A stretch of DNA of 64,000 nt from Bacteroidales bacterium UBA5833 (GCA_002433025.1 DJGZ01000060.1:124001-188000), one strand, 5' to 3'. Positions 44,317 through 54,408 are shown, counted from the first letter of the stretch. The notes: a model not told the origin generated them from the letters alone. Numbers and translations are program-made.

Positions 44317-44814
44317 TTATTCAGAATTCAGCAACTCATTCATTGTAATTATTTTACAACCATTTTTTTCGTAATATTTCAGCATTTCGTCAATTTTCCT
44401 TTTATCATAACTCGTAATACCATCTGATATAACTGTAACTTTGAAGTTTTCCCTGCACATGTTAAATACGGTTGATTTCACACAGGCAATGGCGTCTGCT
44501 CCCGTTATATAAAATTCGTTTATTCCATTTTTACTTATAAAGTCTGCGAAATTTTCGCTGGTAAGCGCGTTGCCTTTGGATTTTTCAAAAATATTATTGG
44601 AAACTATCTTCATATCCGGAACCAATTCAGCCCCGCGGGTATCAGGTTTGAACGTCCTTGTGCCGGCAGATAAGTTATAATGCTTTATGTAAACGACGGG
44701 TATTTCATTTTCTACCGCCCAATCTATTGACCGGTTAACATTGTCAATGATTTCTTTGTAATTTTTGGTAATGTCATTTTGAAGGTTAATTACCACTAAA
44801 GACTTTTTCTGCAT
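44317..44814 (-). CDS. Isochorismatase-family cysteine hydrolase
   Basis: 165 residues. The cysteine hydrolase triad is visible: Asp in VVINLQNDI, Lys in EKSKGNALTS and Cys in GADAIACVKST. Relatives hydrolyse nicotinamide, N-carbamoyl compounds or isochorismate; the specificity is not evident. The gene is visibly more A+T-rich than the chromosome around it, consistent with recent acquisition. Start ATG 44814. Confidence 0.88.
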   Translation of the reverse strand: MQKKSLVVINLQNDITKNYKEIIDNVNRSIDWAVENEIPVVYIKHYNLSAGTRTFKPDTRGAELVPDMKIVSNNIFEKSKGNALTSENFADFISKNGINEFYITGADAIACVKSTVFNMCRENFKVTVISDGITSYDKRKIDEMLKYYEKNGCKIITMNELLNSE

Positions 44815-44888
44815 TTGATTTCTTTCTTTGTTTTACTTCAATATTCTGTTCCATTGTCCATCGCGCTGTCGCTTGCGGCTCGCGACTA

Positions 44889-44998
44889 AGCCAAACGCTG
44901 GCGGGCAGTTTTGAAAATATCTCTTTCCGCCAGCATAATTTCTCAATAAATGAACAATCTTTCTCCGTATTACCATGCGACCGCTAGCGTTTAGCCTT
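44889..44998. repeat. Spaced imperfect inverted repeat between island genes
   Basis: TAAGCCAAACGCTGGCGGG (44888-44906) and GACCGCTAGCGTTTAGCC (about 44980-44997) are imperfect inverted copies about 75 bases apart. The arms resemble, with mismatches, the paired core sites of integron cassette recombination sequences. No integrase is present. Confidence 0.4.
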
Positions 44999-45034
44999 TG
45001 TAGCTTATGTGACCTTAATGTTGATGTTAAATCA

Positions 45035-46351
45035 CTAATCTTTTATTATTTTTTTATAATAAGTCCTATTTTCAATATTAACCATTATAAAATACATGCC
45101 ATTGCTTAGTGCATTTAGTTCCAATTCAATCTGAGTACTATTTACATTTTCTAAATTGTATAACAATTCACCATTAAAATTAAAGATGTTTAGAGCACCT
45201 ATCTTTCCCAAATCGGTTGATTCAACAATTATTTTATCGCTTGTCGGCACGGGATAAATATGAATGTTGTGGTCACTATGCTTTTCAAATTCAGATAAAC
45301 CAGTTAGCCGATTGTTGCAGTATATATTTAAATCACTATCTAACACATAGATAACAGAATCGCTGGCAATCGAAATTTCAATTAAATTTTTATTTGTTGG
45401 TAAATCAATTTCATGCCAGGAACTCCCCATGTCATTTGATTCGATTAAAGTACCATTATTGCCAATGACATATCCAACATTATTCCTAAACTCAGCAGCT
45501 CGAAGCGTTTCATTGGTTGGCAAATTAATACATTCCCAATTTTCACATCTATCAATGGTTTTATAGAGACATGAATCATTGTCAATTATAAATCCAATTG
45601 AATCATTTATAAAATGAATATCCTGAACATCAATATTTTTTGAAAGTTTTAGGTATTGCCAATTTTGCCAATTCCTGTCAGACCAAAAAATTAACAGGCT
45701 ATCGTTTTTATTTGCTGTGACAACGCCGATATTTTCATCAAAATAAATTCCATTAACTACAGGACCCAGATTTTGGTAATATTCCTGATAAACCAAATGA
45801 TATTCATTTGTAATTATTATTTCGTTAAAAGATTCGTCCATTGGGTTAAAATAAACTATTCCCTGATCATAATGATCACCATGATTAATCCAATCAATTA
45901 ACAATAAACTATCTTCACTTATACTCATGATAAAAAGTGGTGGTTCAGTAGATATACCAATGTTATTCCCGGAATAATCTATCCCCCTGCACATACCATC
46001 ATTACATTCAAGTAAATAAGCATTATCTACTTCATAAAATGAAAAAACCAATCTGCTATACTGACAACAATTTTGTCCTGTTGTATAAATATGTTCCCAG
46101 CTAGCTCCCCAATCTGAACTTTTTAAAAGATATGTCGGATCATAAGTACCTGGTCCGCCACAACTTTCAGTCACAGTTATATAACCAATTCTATTGTTTA
46201 CAAAATCAAAAGAATTATTACCTGGATAAAAACCTATCCCTAAATCCCATCCACACCCTGAATAATTAACCTGACTAACTTTTTGCCATTGAGCATTTGT
46301 CGATAGATAACAAAAAAAAGAAAGAATGATTAGAATATGTTTTAATTTCAA
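45035..46351 (-). CDS. Type IX secretion cargo with BNR-like repeats
   Basis: 438 residues. A signal peptide (ending STNAQ) is followed by a beta-propeller-like region with BNR/YCF48-type units (KSSDWGASWEH, NDMGSSWHEI) and a C-terminal sorting domain (last about 80 residues: IHIYPVPTSDKIIVES, FNGELLYN, LSNGMYFIMV, KKIIKD) of type A. This means export by the type IX system and attachment at the surface. The gene is A+T-rich and starts with TTG 46351. Binding target unknown. Confidence 0.88.
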   Translation of the reverse strand: MKLKHILIILSFFCYLSTNAQWQKVSQVNYSGCGWDLGIGFYPGNNSFDFVNNRIGYITVTESCGGPGTYDPTYLLKSSDWGASWEHIYTTGQNCCQYSRLVFSFYEVDNAYLLECNDGMCRGIDYSGNNIGISTEPPLFIMSISEDSLLLIDWINHGDHYDQGIVYFNPMDESFNEIIITNEYHLVYQEYYQNLGPVVNGIYFDENIGVVTANKNDSLLIFWSDRNWQNWQYLKLSKNIDVQDIHFINDSIGFIIDNDSCLYKTIDRCENWECINLPTNETLRAAEFRNNVGYVIGNNGTLIESNDMGSSWHEIDLPTNKNLIEISIASDSVIYVLDSDLNIYCNNRLTGLSEFEKHSDHNIHIYPVPTSDKIIVESTDLGKIGALNIFNFNGELLYNLENVNSTQIELELNALSNGMYFIMVNIENRTYYKKIIKD

Positions 46352-46743
46352 AATTCAAAATTTTAAATTGAGTTAATATTTTTCATGTGCGCTGACCAGT
46401 GTGTTTTGATTTTCTGAAACGGTTGATGGTATGGTGTCGTGCGGGAATACGAAGCGATTTCCTATCAGTTTACACCGACTTTTTTTACGAGCCACAAACG
46501 CCCGTAAACCTCTGAAACCCGCATACACTATACCATGAGTTGAACTAAATCCCGCATACGCAGGATAGCTTGATCAAAAATACGATTCTTTCCGTTATAC
46601 AGGAATTATTCACAACAAAAATTCTTGAAAATCTAAAGGCTATCGGAATTGCAGACTGCTCATATTCCTATTTATTGTACACCGTTTTTTAATTTTCATT
46701 CTTTCATAATCCCAGCTTTATCAAGAAATTCACCAATCGAATA
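46352..46743. other. Repeat-rich spacer in the A+T-rich island
   Basis: About 390 bases with no gene. It includes TTGTACACC (46675-46683), which occurs inverted at 47325-47333 (GGTGTACAA) on the other side of the neighbouring gene. Confidence 0.45.
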
Positions 46744-47304
46744 TCATGGTAATCCTTTTTCATAACCCAGTCTATAAAATCCAATCCCTTTATTTTCCGC
46801 TTTATTGAAATCTGACTGAATTATCATTGCTTTTTTTATAATCTCAAAAATAGTCAATTCGCTGTCGGAATCAATTGCGACTCCTTTTTGTAATGCTCCT
46901 TTTGGATCATAAGGAACAAGTATAATCCTGTCTGTGCCGATTTTTGCTCCATTAAAAAAAGAATCGATAAACTTTAGTCCATTTGAATCAATCGAATTCC
47001 AGTTAATATCTTTTACTCGACCAAATCGCATAGGCAAATCAGGTCGAAAATATTTAAATTCAATATCTGTTAATTCTTTAATCTCTATTAAATCAGATTT
47101 TAACGCAAATTGGTCAACTGACATTCGATAGAAAATTGATTTGCCTTTAAAATTGCCTGAAAAAGTCCAGTTATTATCAGACCATTGACAATCATAAAAA
47201 ACTTCAGAATCATCCAATCCGATAATCCTAAAAAGTCTATTATCAAACTCTGTTTTGTATATTCCTCCTATCTTTAATCCAGTATTTATCATTATGAGCG
47301 GCAT
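46744..47304 (-). CDS. Hypothetical protein in the A+T-rich island
   Basis: 186 residues from ATG 47304 (the frame is open to 47370, but the extra Met-Arg-Val start is unlike the rest). It is a cytoplasmic alpha/beta protein with KIGGIYKTEFDNRLFRIIGLDDSEVFYDC near the N-terminus. This KOW/Tudor-like small barrel and its context in a low-GC, one-gene unit recall immunity or cassette-borne proteins, but no family is recognised. Confidence 0.65.
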   Translation of the reverse strand: MPLIMINTGLKIGGIYKTEFDNRLFRIIGLDDSEVFYDCQWSDNNWTFSGNFKGKSIFYRMSVDQFALKSDLIEIKELTDIEFKYFRPDLPMRFGRVKDINWNSIDSNGLKFIDSFFNGAKIGTDRIILVPYDPKGALQKGVAIDSDSELTIFEIIKKAMIIQSDFNKAENKGIGFYRLGYEKGLP

Positions 47305-47620
47305 TTTTTTAAAATGGTGTACAACGATTGAATACCTGCACAATAGTATATATATCCGAATTACCCTCACCCTTTTTGGAGCAGAATTACTTTGCGCTTG
47401 CTCACCTCAAATATAACAACTTTTCAAATACCCGGATTTTGCCACAGGCTTTTTACTTCCAAACCACTTTGTTATTCAGTATAGCCACCGCAAATCTGAT
47501 TTAACTGCCAAACCGCTTTACCGCCAGATTACACCTGCTTAATCCGCGAACCTACCATACATGTCACGCTCTTTTCAGCCCTATTGCAGGTATTGATTCA
47601 TCCATTTTTAGCGGTTATGT

Positions 47621-47648
47621 AAAAAGCCGGAATCCCTCCCGGCTTTTC
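47621..47648 (-). terminator. Terminator of the exported hydrolase gene
   Basis: On the minus strand AAAAGCCGG and CCGGCTTTTT form a hairpin about 20 bases after the stop codon at 47669. Confidence 0.82.
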
Positions 47649-47668
47649 ACACTCCATTAATCAACCAA

Positions 47669-48652
47669 CTATTTCAGAAATTCCCTGATACCATCGTTCA
47701 CTTCGCCAGATTTTTCGTATTGTACAAAGTGACCTGCTTTCTTTACCATCAGCAACCGGCTCCCCCTGATGGCTTTATGGCCGTAAGCGGCAATTCCGGC
47801 GGTCTTTCCGGGGTTCAGGAAGCGGTTGGGGATCAGGTTGTCGTTTTCGCCGAAGATAATAAGTGCCGGCTGGGTGATTTTGTTCAGCACCTCAATCACG
47901 GGTTCATCCACCATCCCGTTGACCGATTGCACTACGGCATAACAATAGTGGTCAAAATCAGCGGCACCGCGCATGGCAATGCGGTCGGTTATCATAAATT
48001 CCGCATCGGCGGGCATATTGTAGAAGTTTACGGCCAGGTTGGTCTGTATATCTTCGGCGGAAGTATTTTTCACCCCTTCGGAGGTCATCACATTCCTGAA
48101 CCATTGCTTCTGCCCTTCGGTAAACCTTTCGAATCCCGCCGGGGCAATAAGGATAAGACCTTCAACCATTCCGGGATAATTCAGGGCAGCCACCATGGCA
48201 ATCTGTCCGCCCATGGAATGACCTGCCAGAATGACCTTTTCAAGGCCGAGTTCTCCGGCAAATTCCTTTACTACCTCAGCATAATAGCTCATCTTACCGC
48301 TATGCGGCTGCTTCGATGATTTGCCGTAACCCGGAAGGTCGATGGCGATGCAACGGTAGCCGGATTTCAGTCCTTCGATGTTTTTGGTCCAGGCGGGCAG
48401 GTAACTCCCCAGTCCGTGGATAAATATGATCACCTTCTCCCCTTTGCCTTCATCCACGTAAGCGATCTCCGGGCCCGACGGCAGGGTTACTTTTTTTACG
48501 GCATAGGGATATTTCAGATCATCCATCTGTTTCAAAGGTTCAAGTTCAGCATAGGGTCTGAGAAACCCGCCGGACGTCTGCCCCTGCAGGCTGACCTGTC
48601 CGGAAATCAGCATTACGGCCATCGCGAAAAGCAGTTTGTGTATATTTTTCAT
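47669..48652 (-). CDS. Exported alpha/beta hydrolase
   Basis: 327 residues with a signal peptide (about 25 residues). The fold is complete: IIFIHGLGSYLPAW (oxyanion loop), AIDLPGYGKS, nucleophile in GHSMGGQIA, acid in FGENDNLIP and His in KKAGHFVQYE. It probably hydrolyses an ester or lactone in the periplasm. It lies 40 bases after the porin-like gene on the same strand and is the downstream end of the carboxylate locus; substrate unknown. Confidence 0.88.
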   Translation of the reverse strand: MKNIHKLLFAMAVMLISGQVSLQGQTSGGFLRPYAELEPLKQMDDLKYPYAVKKVTLPSGPEIAYVDEGKGEKVIIFIHGLGSYLPAWTKNIEGLKSGYRCIAIDLPGYGKSSKQPHSGKMSYYAEVVKEFAGELGLEKVILAGHSMGGQIAMVAALNYPGMVEGLILIAPAGFERFTEGQKQWFRNVMTSEGVKNTSAEDIQTNLAVNFYNMPADAEFMITDRIAMRGAADFDHYCYAVVQSVNGMVDEPVIEVLNKITQPALIIFGENDNLIPNRFLNPGKTAGIAAYGHKAIRGSRLLMVKKAGHFVQYEKSGEVNDGIREFLK

Positions 48653-48692
48653 GTTATCGCATTTTCAGTTTAACACACTTATTGACAGGCTG

Positions 48693-50285
48693 TCAGAACA
48701 TCAGCCATTTAAATACCACAAAGGCTGTAAATGGGTTATAGGGTCTTGTGCCTGAAGGGAAACTGCCATTCACGGGTGAGCCATAGGCATCATCGCTGCT
48801 TTCGTAGAAATCGCCCAGCCACATATAAGCGCCGTGGAGTTCCAGGCTCATATAGGTGCCCAGGTTGTAAATGAGGGCGGCATTGGCTTCGGTTCCAAGG
48901 TGGTAACCGCCCAGCAGGGGTTTTGCATTGCTGAATGCCAGGGCGGCTCCTGCCTTGGCGACCAGCTTATTGGGAATAATGCCTCTGGATGCCACCAGGG
49001 TTCCTCCCGCCAGACCGTATCCCATATTTGAGATATCGGCCACAGCCGGCGTGTAGCGGTTGACCACATTGGCATGCGGGAAGAGGATATAGGCACCGCT
49101 GCTGATAAAAATGGCCCCGGGTGCGCCCCAGGTATTGGCGGTCATGACCCCTGAATATTTCTTATCGTCCAGGCCGTTTTTATCGCCTGTTGTATAAATC
49201 AGGTCGAGCTTCACCTGATCGTCGGTAGTTTGTCCGTAACGGTAAGCGGTTTTGAGATTGGCGCCGAAACCGGAAATGTCAGCACCTTTTTCCCAGCTTC
49301 CGTTCTTTTTCACATCGGCCTTACCGAGGTTGTAGTTAAAGAATCCGGTAACCTGCCACCGGTCCATCATAAAGTCCTGGTTGCGCCCGAAGAAGCCGCC
49401 AAGCCAGAAGATATCGGCCTTGTAAGGATTGCTTCCAAACCTGAACTGGAAAGTTCCGTTGTATTGTGCCAGCATGCTGTTCAATCCCTGCCCGAGTATG
49501 GAAACGCCGCCTTTGCCTTCGCTGCGGTCGCGTGCATAATTGGCTGATACCCCTGCTTTCCATAGCCTGCTCACCTGCCTTTCGTACATGGCTTCAAACA
49601 TATTCACATCGTCATCGAGCTGGATATCGTTTTCATAAAGCTTGTAAAATCCCGCTTTCCAGCGAGAAAAATCCATATCACGGCGGATGGAAACACCCAC
49701 GGCGTCAGTGCCCCAATAGGCAAGACGATAACCGGTGGTCAGCATTTTATCAGCCAGCGTCCGGTAAGGATTATACGGGGAATCGAACATGCGCATCAGG
49801 CCCATATTGATGGCATAGCCCTTCCAGGGGATCAGTTCCAACTCGATATTCTGGGTCTGTATATTCACCTGGTCCCCCGAAATACCGCCCCCGATATTTC
49901 CGCCGGTTCCGTAGGATGCATCGCCCCAGGTCCAGTCAATTTCAAAGGAAGCCCTGAGGATGGCTTTGCCGTTGAAGAGGTTGGGCTGATAGATAAAGAA
50001 AGGGATCAGCCGCTGTTCAACGTAATAGGTCTGGTTGGTATCAGAGGTGGTGCTGGTGTTTCGTCCGAACAGCCTGCCCACAACCTGGCCTTTGAGAAAT
50101 TCGCTGGTGGGATAATAATTGGAAGTAACGCCCTGATTGATATAAAATGCCAGGAACTGAAATTCCCTGTTTGCTTTCCGGGGCACAGCGGATGTCTGGT
50201 AATCGATCAGGGCGGATTGTGCACCAGCCTGAAATGTGAGGGCGGCAAGCCCCAACATGCATAATGAAAGGTAAATTTTCTTCAT
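48693..50285 (-). CDS. Outer-membrane beta-barrel (porin-like) protein
   Basis: 530 residues with a signal peptide ending FQAGAQ. The mature protein is composed of alternating amphipathic strands rich in Gly, Tyr, Trp and Asn and ends in WLMF, a terminal aromatic as in outer-membrane barrels. Length fits a 16-20-strand channel. No specific porin family is recognised. It lies directly downstream of a surface lipoprotein and may take up the substrate used by the ligase-symporter cluster; this is inferred from position. Confidence 0.8.
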   Translation of the reverse strand: MKKIYLSLCMLGLAALTFQAGAQSALIDYQTSAVPRKANREFQFLAFYINQGVTSNYYPTSEFLKGQVVGRLFGRNTSTTSDTNQTYYVEQRLIPFFIYQPNLFNGKAILRASFEIDWTWGDASYGTGGNIGGGISGDQVNIQTQNIELELIPWKGYAINMGLMRMFDSPYNPYRTLADKMLTTGYRLAYWGTDAVGVSIRRDMDFSRWKAGFYKLYENDIQLDDDVNMFEAMYERQVSRLWKAGVSANYARDRSEGKGGVSILGQGLNSMLAQYNGTFQFRFGSNPYKADIFWLGGFFGRNQDFMMDRWQVTGFFNYNLGKADVKKNGSWEKGADISGFGANLKTAYRYGQTTDDQVKLDLIYTTGDKNGLDDKKYSGVMTANTWGAPGAIFISSGAYILFPHANVVNRYTPAVADISNMGYGLAGGTLVASRGIIPNKLVAKAGAALAFSNAKPLLGGYHLGTEANAALIYNLGTYMSLELHGAYMWLGDFYESSDDAYGSPVNGSFPSGTRPYNPFTAFVVFKWLMF

Positions 50286-50310
50286 ATCTGGCAGGATATT
50301 ATCAAATATT

Positions 50311-50363
50311 AAAAAAGGCAGGCCCGGTAATGCCTTCCGGTAAAGTTGAGCGACCCGGGCCTG
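50311..50363 (-). terminator. Terminator between lipoprotein and porin genes
   Basis: On the minus strand CAGGCCCGG and CCGGGCCTG pair around a 27-base loop and are followed by CC and six T. Confidence 0.75.
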
Positions 50364-50385
50364 AACCTTTCTGTGAAAAACAGGA

Positions 50386-51225
50386 TTAGTCTATCTTCAC
50401 GTATGTCTGCACATTCATTACCCCGTATGCGCCGGAGCTGGTGCTGCCAAAACCGGCGGCAGCCGTGGGAGGCGTAACTCCGACCACGGCGGGCTCAGTC
50501 TGGGCAATCTCATATTTCATCATCTGGGGGTCCTGATCCATTACCTGGAAAATACCAACACTGATCAGCGCGGTGGGTGATGACTGGCTTACGGTGATGT
50601 CCCAGATGCCGGTAACCGATGAACGCTGCTGGGTAAAGGTGCCGGTCAGGGTAGTTTTGGATCCGTCGGCGGTAAACGACTCAACGGTGTAGGTATTGTC
50701 TCCCCTGAAGTGGGCATAAAGCGAATCAACGCCGAAAGCAACAAGCAACGGAGCCAGGTTGACACCTGATGACTGCCATTTGCCGATGATTCCGATATCG
50801 TTCAGATTTGCAGTCCTGCTCTGTGCTGCATCCATGGCAGCGCCTTTGGCATTGAAAATTGCATTGGCGCCCGAAGGCTTAACGGTCACCACTTCGCTGC
50901 CGTTGGCCACGCCGTTGATATCAAGCGTCAGGACCACTTCATTGGTTCCGGCGGTGTGGGTAACGGTAAAATCCGCCAGGGTCGCGGTACCACCTGCAAT
51001 GGTTACAGAGAATGCAGCCTTGTCGAGGTTACCGGTCTGGTTATCTGATTTGTAAACCGCTTCGCTGAAGACGACGGTGGCTGTTTTATTGTCGTTGGCT
51101 ACCGCGAAGGCCGCAATAGTGGGCGGATCGCCCTTGTCATCATCTTTATCGCAGGCGGTAAAGGAAACAGCACTCATGATCATGCCAAGCATTAAGGCAA
51201 GTACGCTCAATTGTTTGTTTTTCAT
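50386..51225 (-). CDS. Surface lipoprotein, paralogue A
   Basis: 279 residues. Lipobox FTAC near residue 25 is followed by D-K-D-D-D, an acidic signal that directs lipoproteins to the surface in Bacteroidota. An Ig-like (SwmA/Big-type) domain about 35-145 has VVFSEAVY and EVVTVKPSGANAI, followed by a lipocalin-like domain with GKWQSSGVNLAPLL and a conserved tail AQTEPAVVGVTPPT. It is a paralogue of the product of 59071-59922. The pair brackets the ligase-thiolase genes, suggesting binding of the same ligand. Confidence 0.83.
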   Translation of the reverse strand: MKNKQLSVLALMLGMIMSAVSFTACDKDDDKGDPPTIAAFAVANDNKTATVVFSEAVYKSDNQTGNLDKAAFSVTIAGGTATLADFTVTHTAGTNEVVLTLDINGVANGSEVVTVKPSGANAIFNAKGAAMDAAQSRTANLNDIGIIGKWQSSGVNLAPLLVAFGVDSLYAHFRGDNTYTVESFTADGSKTTLTGTFTQQRSSVTGIWDITVSQSSPTALISVGIFQVMDQDPQMMKYEIAQTEPAVVGVTPPTAAAGFGSTSSGAYGVMNVQTYVKID

Positions 51226-51267
51226 TTTGTTTGAATTTTAGGTTGGTTTAACAATGAATGGATGTGA

Positions 51268-52791
51268 TTATTGATTTAATGTTGATATTATCCGCAGTTG
51301 CTGCCGGTCAATTTTTCCGGCATCGTTCCTGGGTAATTCATCCAGAAAATGAACGTGTTTCGGAATTTTATATTTTGCCAGTTTGCCCTCGCAGTATGCA
51401 AGGACATCCTCTTTTGTCACTGAGAACCCTTCCCTGATCACCACGAAAGCCATGCCTGATTCCCCCCATTTTTCATCGGGCACTCCGATGATAGCCACTG
51501 AATCAATGCCGGGATGGCTGCGGAGCAGGAATTCCACCTCTGCGGGATACACATTTTCGGCCCCTGAGATGTACATATTCTTGATCCTGTCCACCACAAA
51601 CAGAAAGCCTTCTTCATCGCGGCGCATAATATCACCGGTATGAAACCAGCCATCCCTGATGGTTGCGGCGGTGGCTTCAGGATTCCGCCAGTAACCGGGC
51701 GTAACGGTGGGCCCGCTGAGGACCAGTTCTCCCAGTTCTCCGGGGGCCACTTCATCGCCAGAATCGTTCACAAGTTTCGCCTGATAGTAAAAATTTTCCT
51801 TCCCGATGGAGCCGGCTTTGCGGATGGCATCCTGATGGTTGAGGGAAGTAACGTTGGGTCCCACTTCGGTCAGCCCGTATCCCTGCCGGATAGGCACACC
51901 CTTGGCATGCCATTGCCCGATCAGGGGCACAGGCATGGCTTCGCCGCCAACTACGAAATACCTTATCCTGCTCAGGTCTGCACGGTCGAACAAGGGCGAA
52001 TCCGACATCATCTTCAGCATGGTCGGCACCGCCCAGAATATTGTAAGATTATATTTTTCAAGTGCTTCGAGCACCTTATCTGCATCAAAACTTTTCATAA
52101 TAAGCGTGTAAGCCCCGTGATGCAGAAAAGGGGTCAGCAGCACATTCCAGTTGCCGGTATGGAAAGGCGGCGCCAGGTTTACCGAGCGGTCGGCAGAAGT
52201 GATGTCGAGGCGTAGCTGGGTATTGAGGCTGTTCCAGAACATCATGCCGTGGGTGTAAACCGATCCTTTCGGAAAGGCTGTTGTACCGCTGGTGTAGATG
52301 ATCAATGCCGGGTCGTCATGGGTGGTAACTTGCTGATACTGCTGAGGGTGATCAATAAACGGTTCACTGCTGAACAATCCGGTCTTCTGCTGCAATACGG
52401 CAAGATCGAGCAGATGACTCACCTGCGCGGTGGAGGGAATGTCTTTGATCTTATCCCTGAATTTCGGTTCTACGATCAACACGTCGGGATCGCTGTCGTG
52501 AATCAGAAAATCTATCTCCCGCGGTGTTAGCCGGTAGTTGAGGGGAACCAGAATAATCCCGGTTTTCTGGGCAACGGAAAGCAGAATTACATATTCCAGG
52601 CAGTTCTCGGCAAGGATGGCAATGCGGTCGCCCTTTTTTAAAGCAAACTCAGCGGTAAGGTAATTTACATATTTGACAGACAGCTGGTTAAGCATTAAAA
52701 ATGTCAGGCTGCGGCCGGATTCAAATTCTTCCACAGCCACTTTGCCGGCACTGTATTTTGCCCATTGCAAGGCCCAGTCGTTTGTAATCAT
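51268..52791 (-). CDS. Acyl-CoA synthetase (AMP-forming)
   Basis: 507 residues of the ANL superfamily. YTSGTTAFPKGS is the ATP loop, GYGLTEVGP the adenylate motif, GWFHTGDIMRRDEEG and DRIKNMYISGAENVYPAEVE the hinge, and PRNDAGKIDR carries the catalytic Lys. It activates a carboxylic acid to its CoA ester via the acyl-AMP. Chain length cannot be told. It overlaps by 4 bases with the symporter gene, tying uptake to activation. Confidence 0.93.
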   Translation of the reverse strand: MITNDWALQWAKYSAGKVAVEEFESGRSLTFLMLNQLSVKYVNYLTAEFALKKGDRIAILAENCLEYVILLSVAQKTGIILVPLNYRLTPREIDFLIHDSDPDVLIVEPKFRDKIKDIPSTAQVSHLLDLAVLQQKTGLFSSEPFIDHPQQYQQVTTHDDPALIIYTSGTTAFPKGSVYTHGMMFWNSLNTQLRLDITSADRSVNLAPPFHTGNWNVLLTPFLHHGAYTLIMKSFDADKVLEALEKYNLTIFWAVPTMLKMMSDSPLFDRADLSRIRYFVVGGEAMPVPLIGQWHAKGVPIRQGYGLTEVGPNVTSLNHQDAIRKAGSIGKENFYYQAKLVNDSGDEVAPGELGELVLSGPTVTPGYWRNPEATAATIRDGWFHTGDIMRRDEEGFLFVVDRIKNMYISGAENVYPAEVEFLLRSHPGIDSVAIIGVPDEKWGESGMAFVVIREGFSVTKEDVLAYCEGKLAKYKIPKHVHFLDELPRNDAGKIDRQQLRIISTLNQ

Positions 52792-54344
52792 GCCTTCGTG
52801 GTATTTGGAGATTTTCCGTCAAACAATAACATTATAAGCACAGCAAAGGTTGAAATTATCACGGCGGATGCGCAGGCAATGGCCGGATTCCGGACCGGCC
52901 CTTCGAGATATTTTGTAAAAAAGCCGAAAGTCATCCCATAAGATGTCACTAGAAACGGCATGAAGTAATAGACAGCAAAATGCACGCCAAAGGCGATCAG
53001 TGAGCCGGCAAAGGCGACCGATGCTTTCATCTTTTTGTAGTAAATGCCGAAAATCACAGGAACAAAAGCGGAAGCGAAATAGGCATATACCCCGTTCTGG
53101 GCAAAAATGCCCACACTCAGTTTAGGTGCGGTAATCTGGCTGTATGACAACCATATTGTAACAACGGCCATGAGTGCAATCACAATTTTATTCAGTGAGA
53201 TCAGCGATTTGTCCGATTTCAATCGGCTTCCAGCAAGTGGTTTGATAATATCTGAAGTTATGGTGGTTGACACGGATTGGATCAGTCCTTCGAGGGTGGA
53301 AATTCCGGCAGACAGCAGCCCCAGCACGACTACCAGCCCGACAACTACGGCAACCGTACCGTTCGAAAATACATGCATGACATAAGCGGGAATAATGCCG
53401 TCGTTTTTCAGGGGAACCCCGCCCATGGTAAGATCGGGAAATGAAAGCCTGGCATAAAGTCCGGTAACAACCACAAGAAAGAACAGCAGTTCGGCCGCGA
53501 TGGCAATCACCAGAAATTTGTTGACGTCACTTTCGCGTTTCAGCAGCAGCGATTTGGTGATGATATGCGGCTGAACCACGATGGCGATACCAACCACCAC
53601 CTGGGCAAAGATAATCTCGAAGAAATCGCGGAATAAAGGGCTGCCCGCATTTACCGGACTTACAAGCACCGGATCGATGGCAGCAAGTTTCTGCATCATT
53701 TGGCCGATGCCCCGGCTGAAGTGTTCATAACCCGAAGTAAGCAGAATTACCGCCACTACCAGCATGATGACCGCCTGTATGGTGTTGGTGTAAACCATGC
53801 TGTTGGCCCCGCCGAACATCATATAACCAAAGATAAATACGGTTATGCAAACCAGCACGATTACCGGATCCGCATTCAGGGCCTTCGAAAGCACCTGGGT
53901 GATCGCCACGGCTATAAGCACGATAAAGGTCAGCAGCAGCAGGGCCAGAAATCCCATAAACAATGCATAATTCCTGCTTTTATACCTGTCGCCTATCCAC
54001 TGGGCCAGGGTAAGGGCTTTCACCGATTGCCCGTACTTCCTGAAACTTTTGGTAAGCACGGCCAGTGAAAGCATGGAAGCCAGGGGCAGGACAATGCCGT
54101 AGGAGATTACCCCGCTGATCCCGAAATTGGCGATAAAGCCCGGGTTGATGACGAATGTGGCGGCACTGGTCATACTGGCAGCCAGCGAAAGCGCCACGGC
54201 GGCAGGTGAAAACATAATATTCCCGACCGCGTAATCCGATATGCTTTTGATCTTAAGCGCCCCGCGGATCACAAAAAAGAGGATGACCCCCATATAGAGG
54301 ATTACCAGAATCCATGCGCCCGTTACCTGTGCTGATGTTGCCAA
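52788..54344 (-). CDS. Sodium:solute symporter
   Basis: 518 residues with about 13 membrane segments of the SSS family; AASMTSAATFVINPG and GLLSAGISTLEGLIQSVSTTI contain the Na-binding region. Members import monocarboxylates, proline or sugars. Overlap with the AMP-forming ligase supports a carboxylate substrate. The start is TTG 54344; no ATG is available nearby. Confidence 0.9.
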   Translation of the reverse strand: MATSAQVTGAWILVILYMGVILFFVIRGALKIKSISDYAVGNIMFSPAAVALSLAASMTSAATFVINPGFIANFGISGVISYGIVLPLASMLSLAVLTKSFRKYGQSVKALTLAQWIGDRYKSRNYALFMGFLALLLLTFIVLIAVAITQVLSKALNADPVIVLVCITVFIFGYMMFGGANSMVYTNTIQAVIMLVVAVILLTSGYEHFSRGIGQMMQKLAAIDPVLVSPVNAGSPLFRDFFEIIFAQVVVGIAIVVQPHIITKSLLLKRESDVNKFLVIAIAAELLFFLVVVTGLYARLSFPDLTMGGVPLKNDGIIPAYVMHVFSNGTVAVVVGLVVVLGLLSAGISTLEGLIQSVSTTITSDIIKPLAGSRLKSDKSLISLNKIVIALMAVVTIWLSYSQITAPKLSVGIFAQNGVYAYFASAFVPVIFGIYYKKMKASVAFAGSLIAFGVHFAVYYFMPFLVTSYGMTFGFFTKYLEGPVRNPAIACASAVIISTFAVLIMLLFDGKSPNTTKA

Positions 54345-54408
54345 TTGATATCCGTGTTGGTTGTTAATGTTGCAATTTCATTACATAGAGATTACTGATG
54401 AGGTCTGT

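Noticed and set aside
44889..44998. True integron attC site
   Set aside because: Core sites deviate from the RYYYAAC/GTTRRRY pattern and no integron integrase is visible; kept only as a cassette-like hint.
47720..48319. 199-residue plus-strand frame inside the exported hydrolase gene
   Set aside because: It is antisense to a complete alpha/beta hydrolase with all catalytic motifs.
51640..52215. 191-residue frame opposite the acyl-CoA ligase
   Set aside because: Shadow frame; Pro/Gly/His-rich translation without protein-like pattern.
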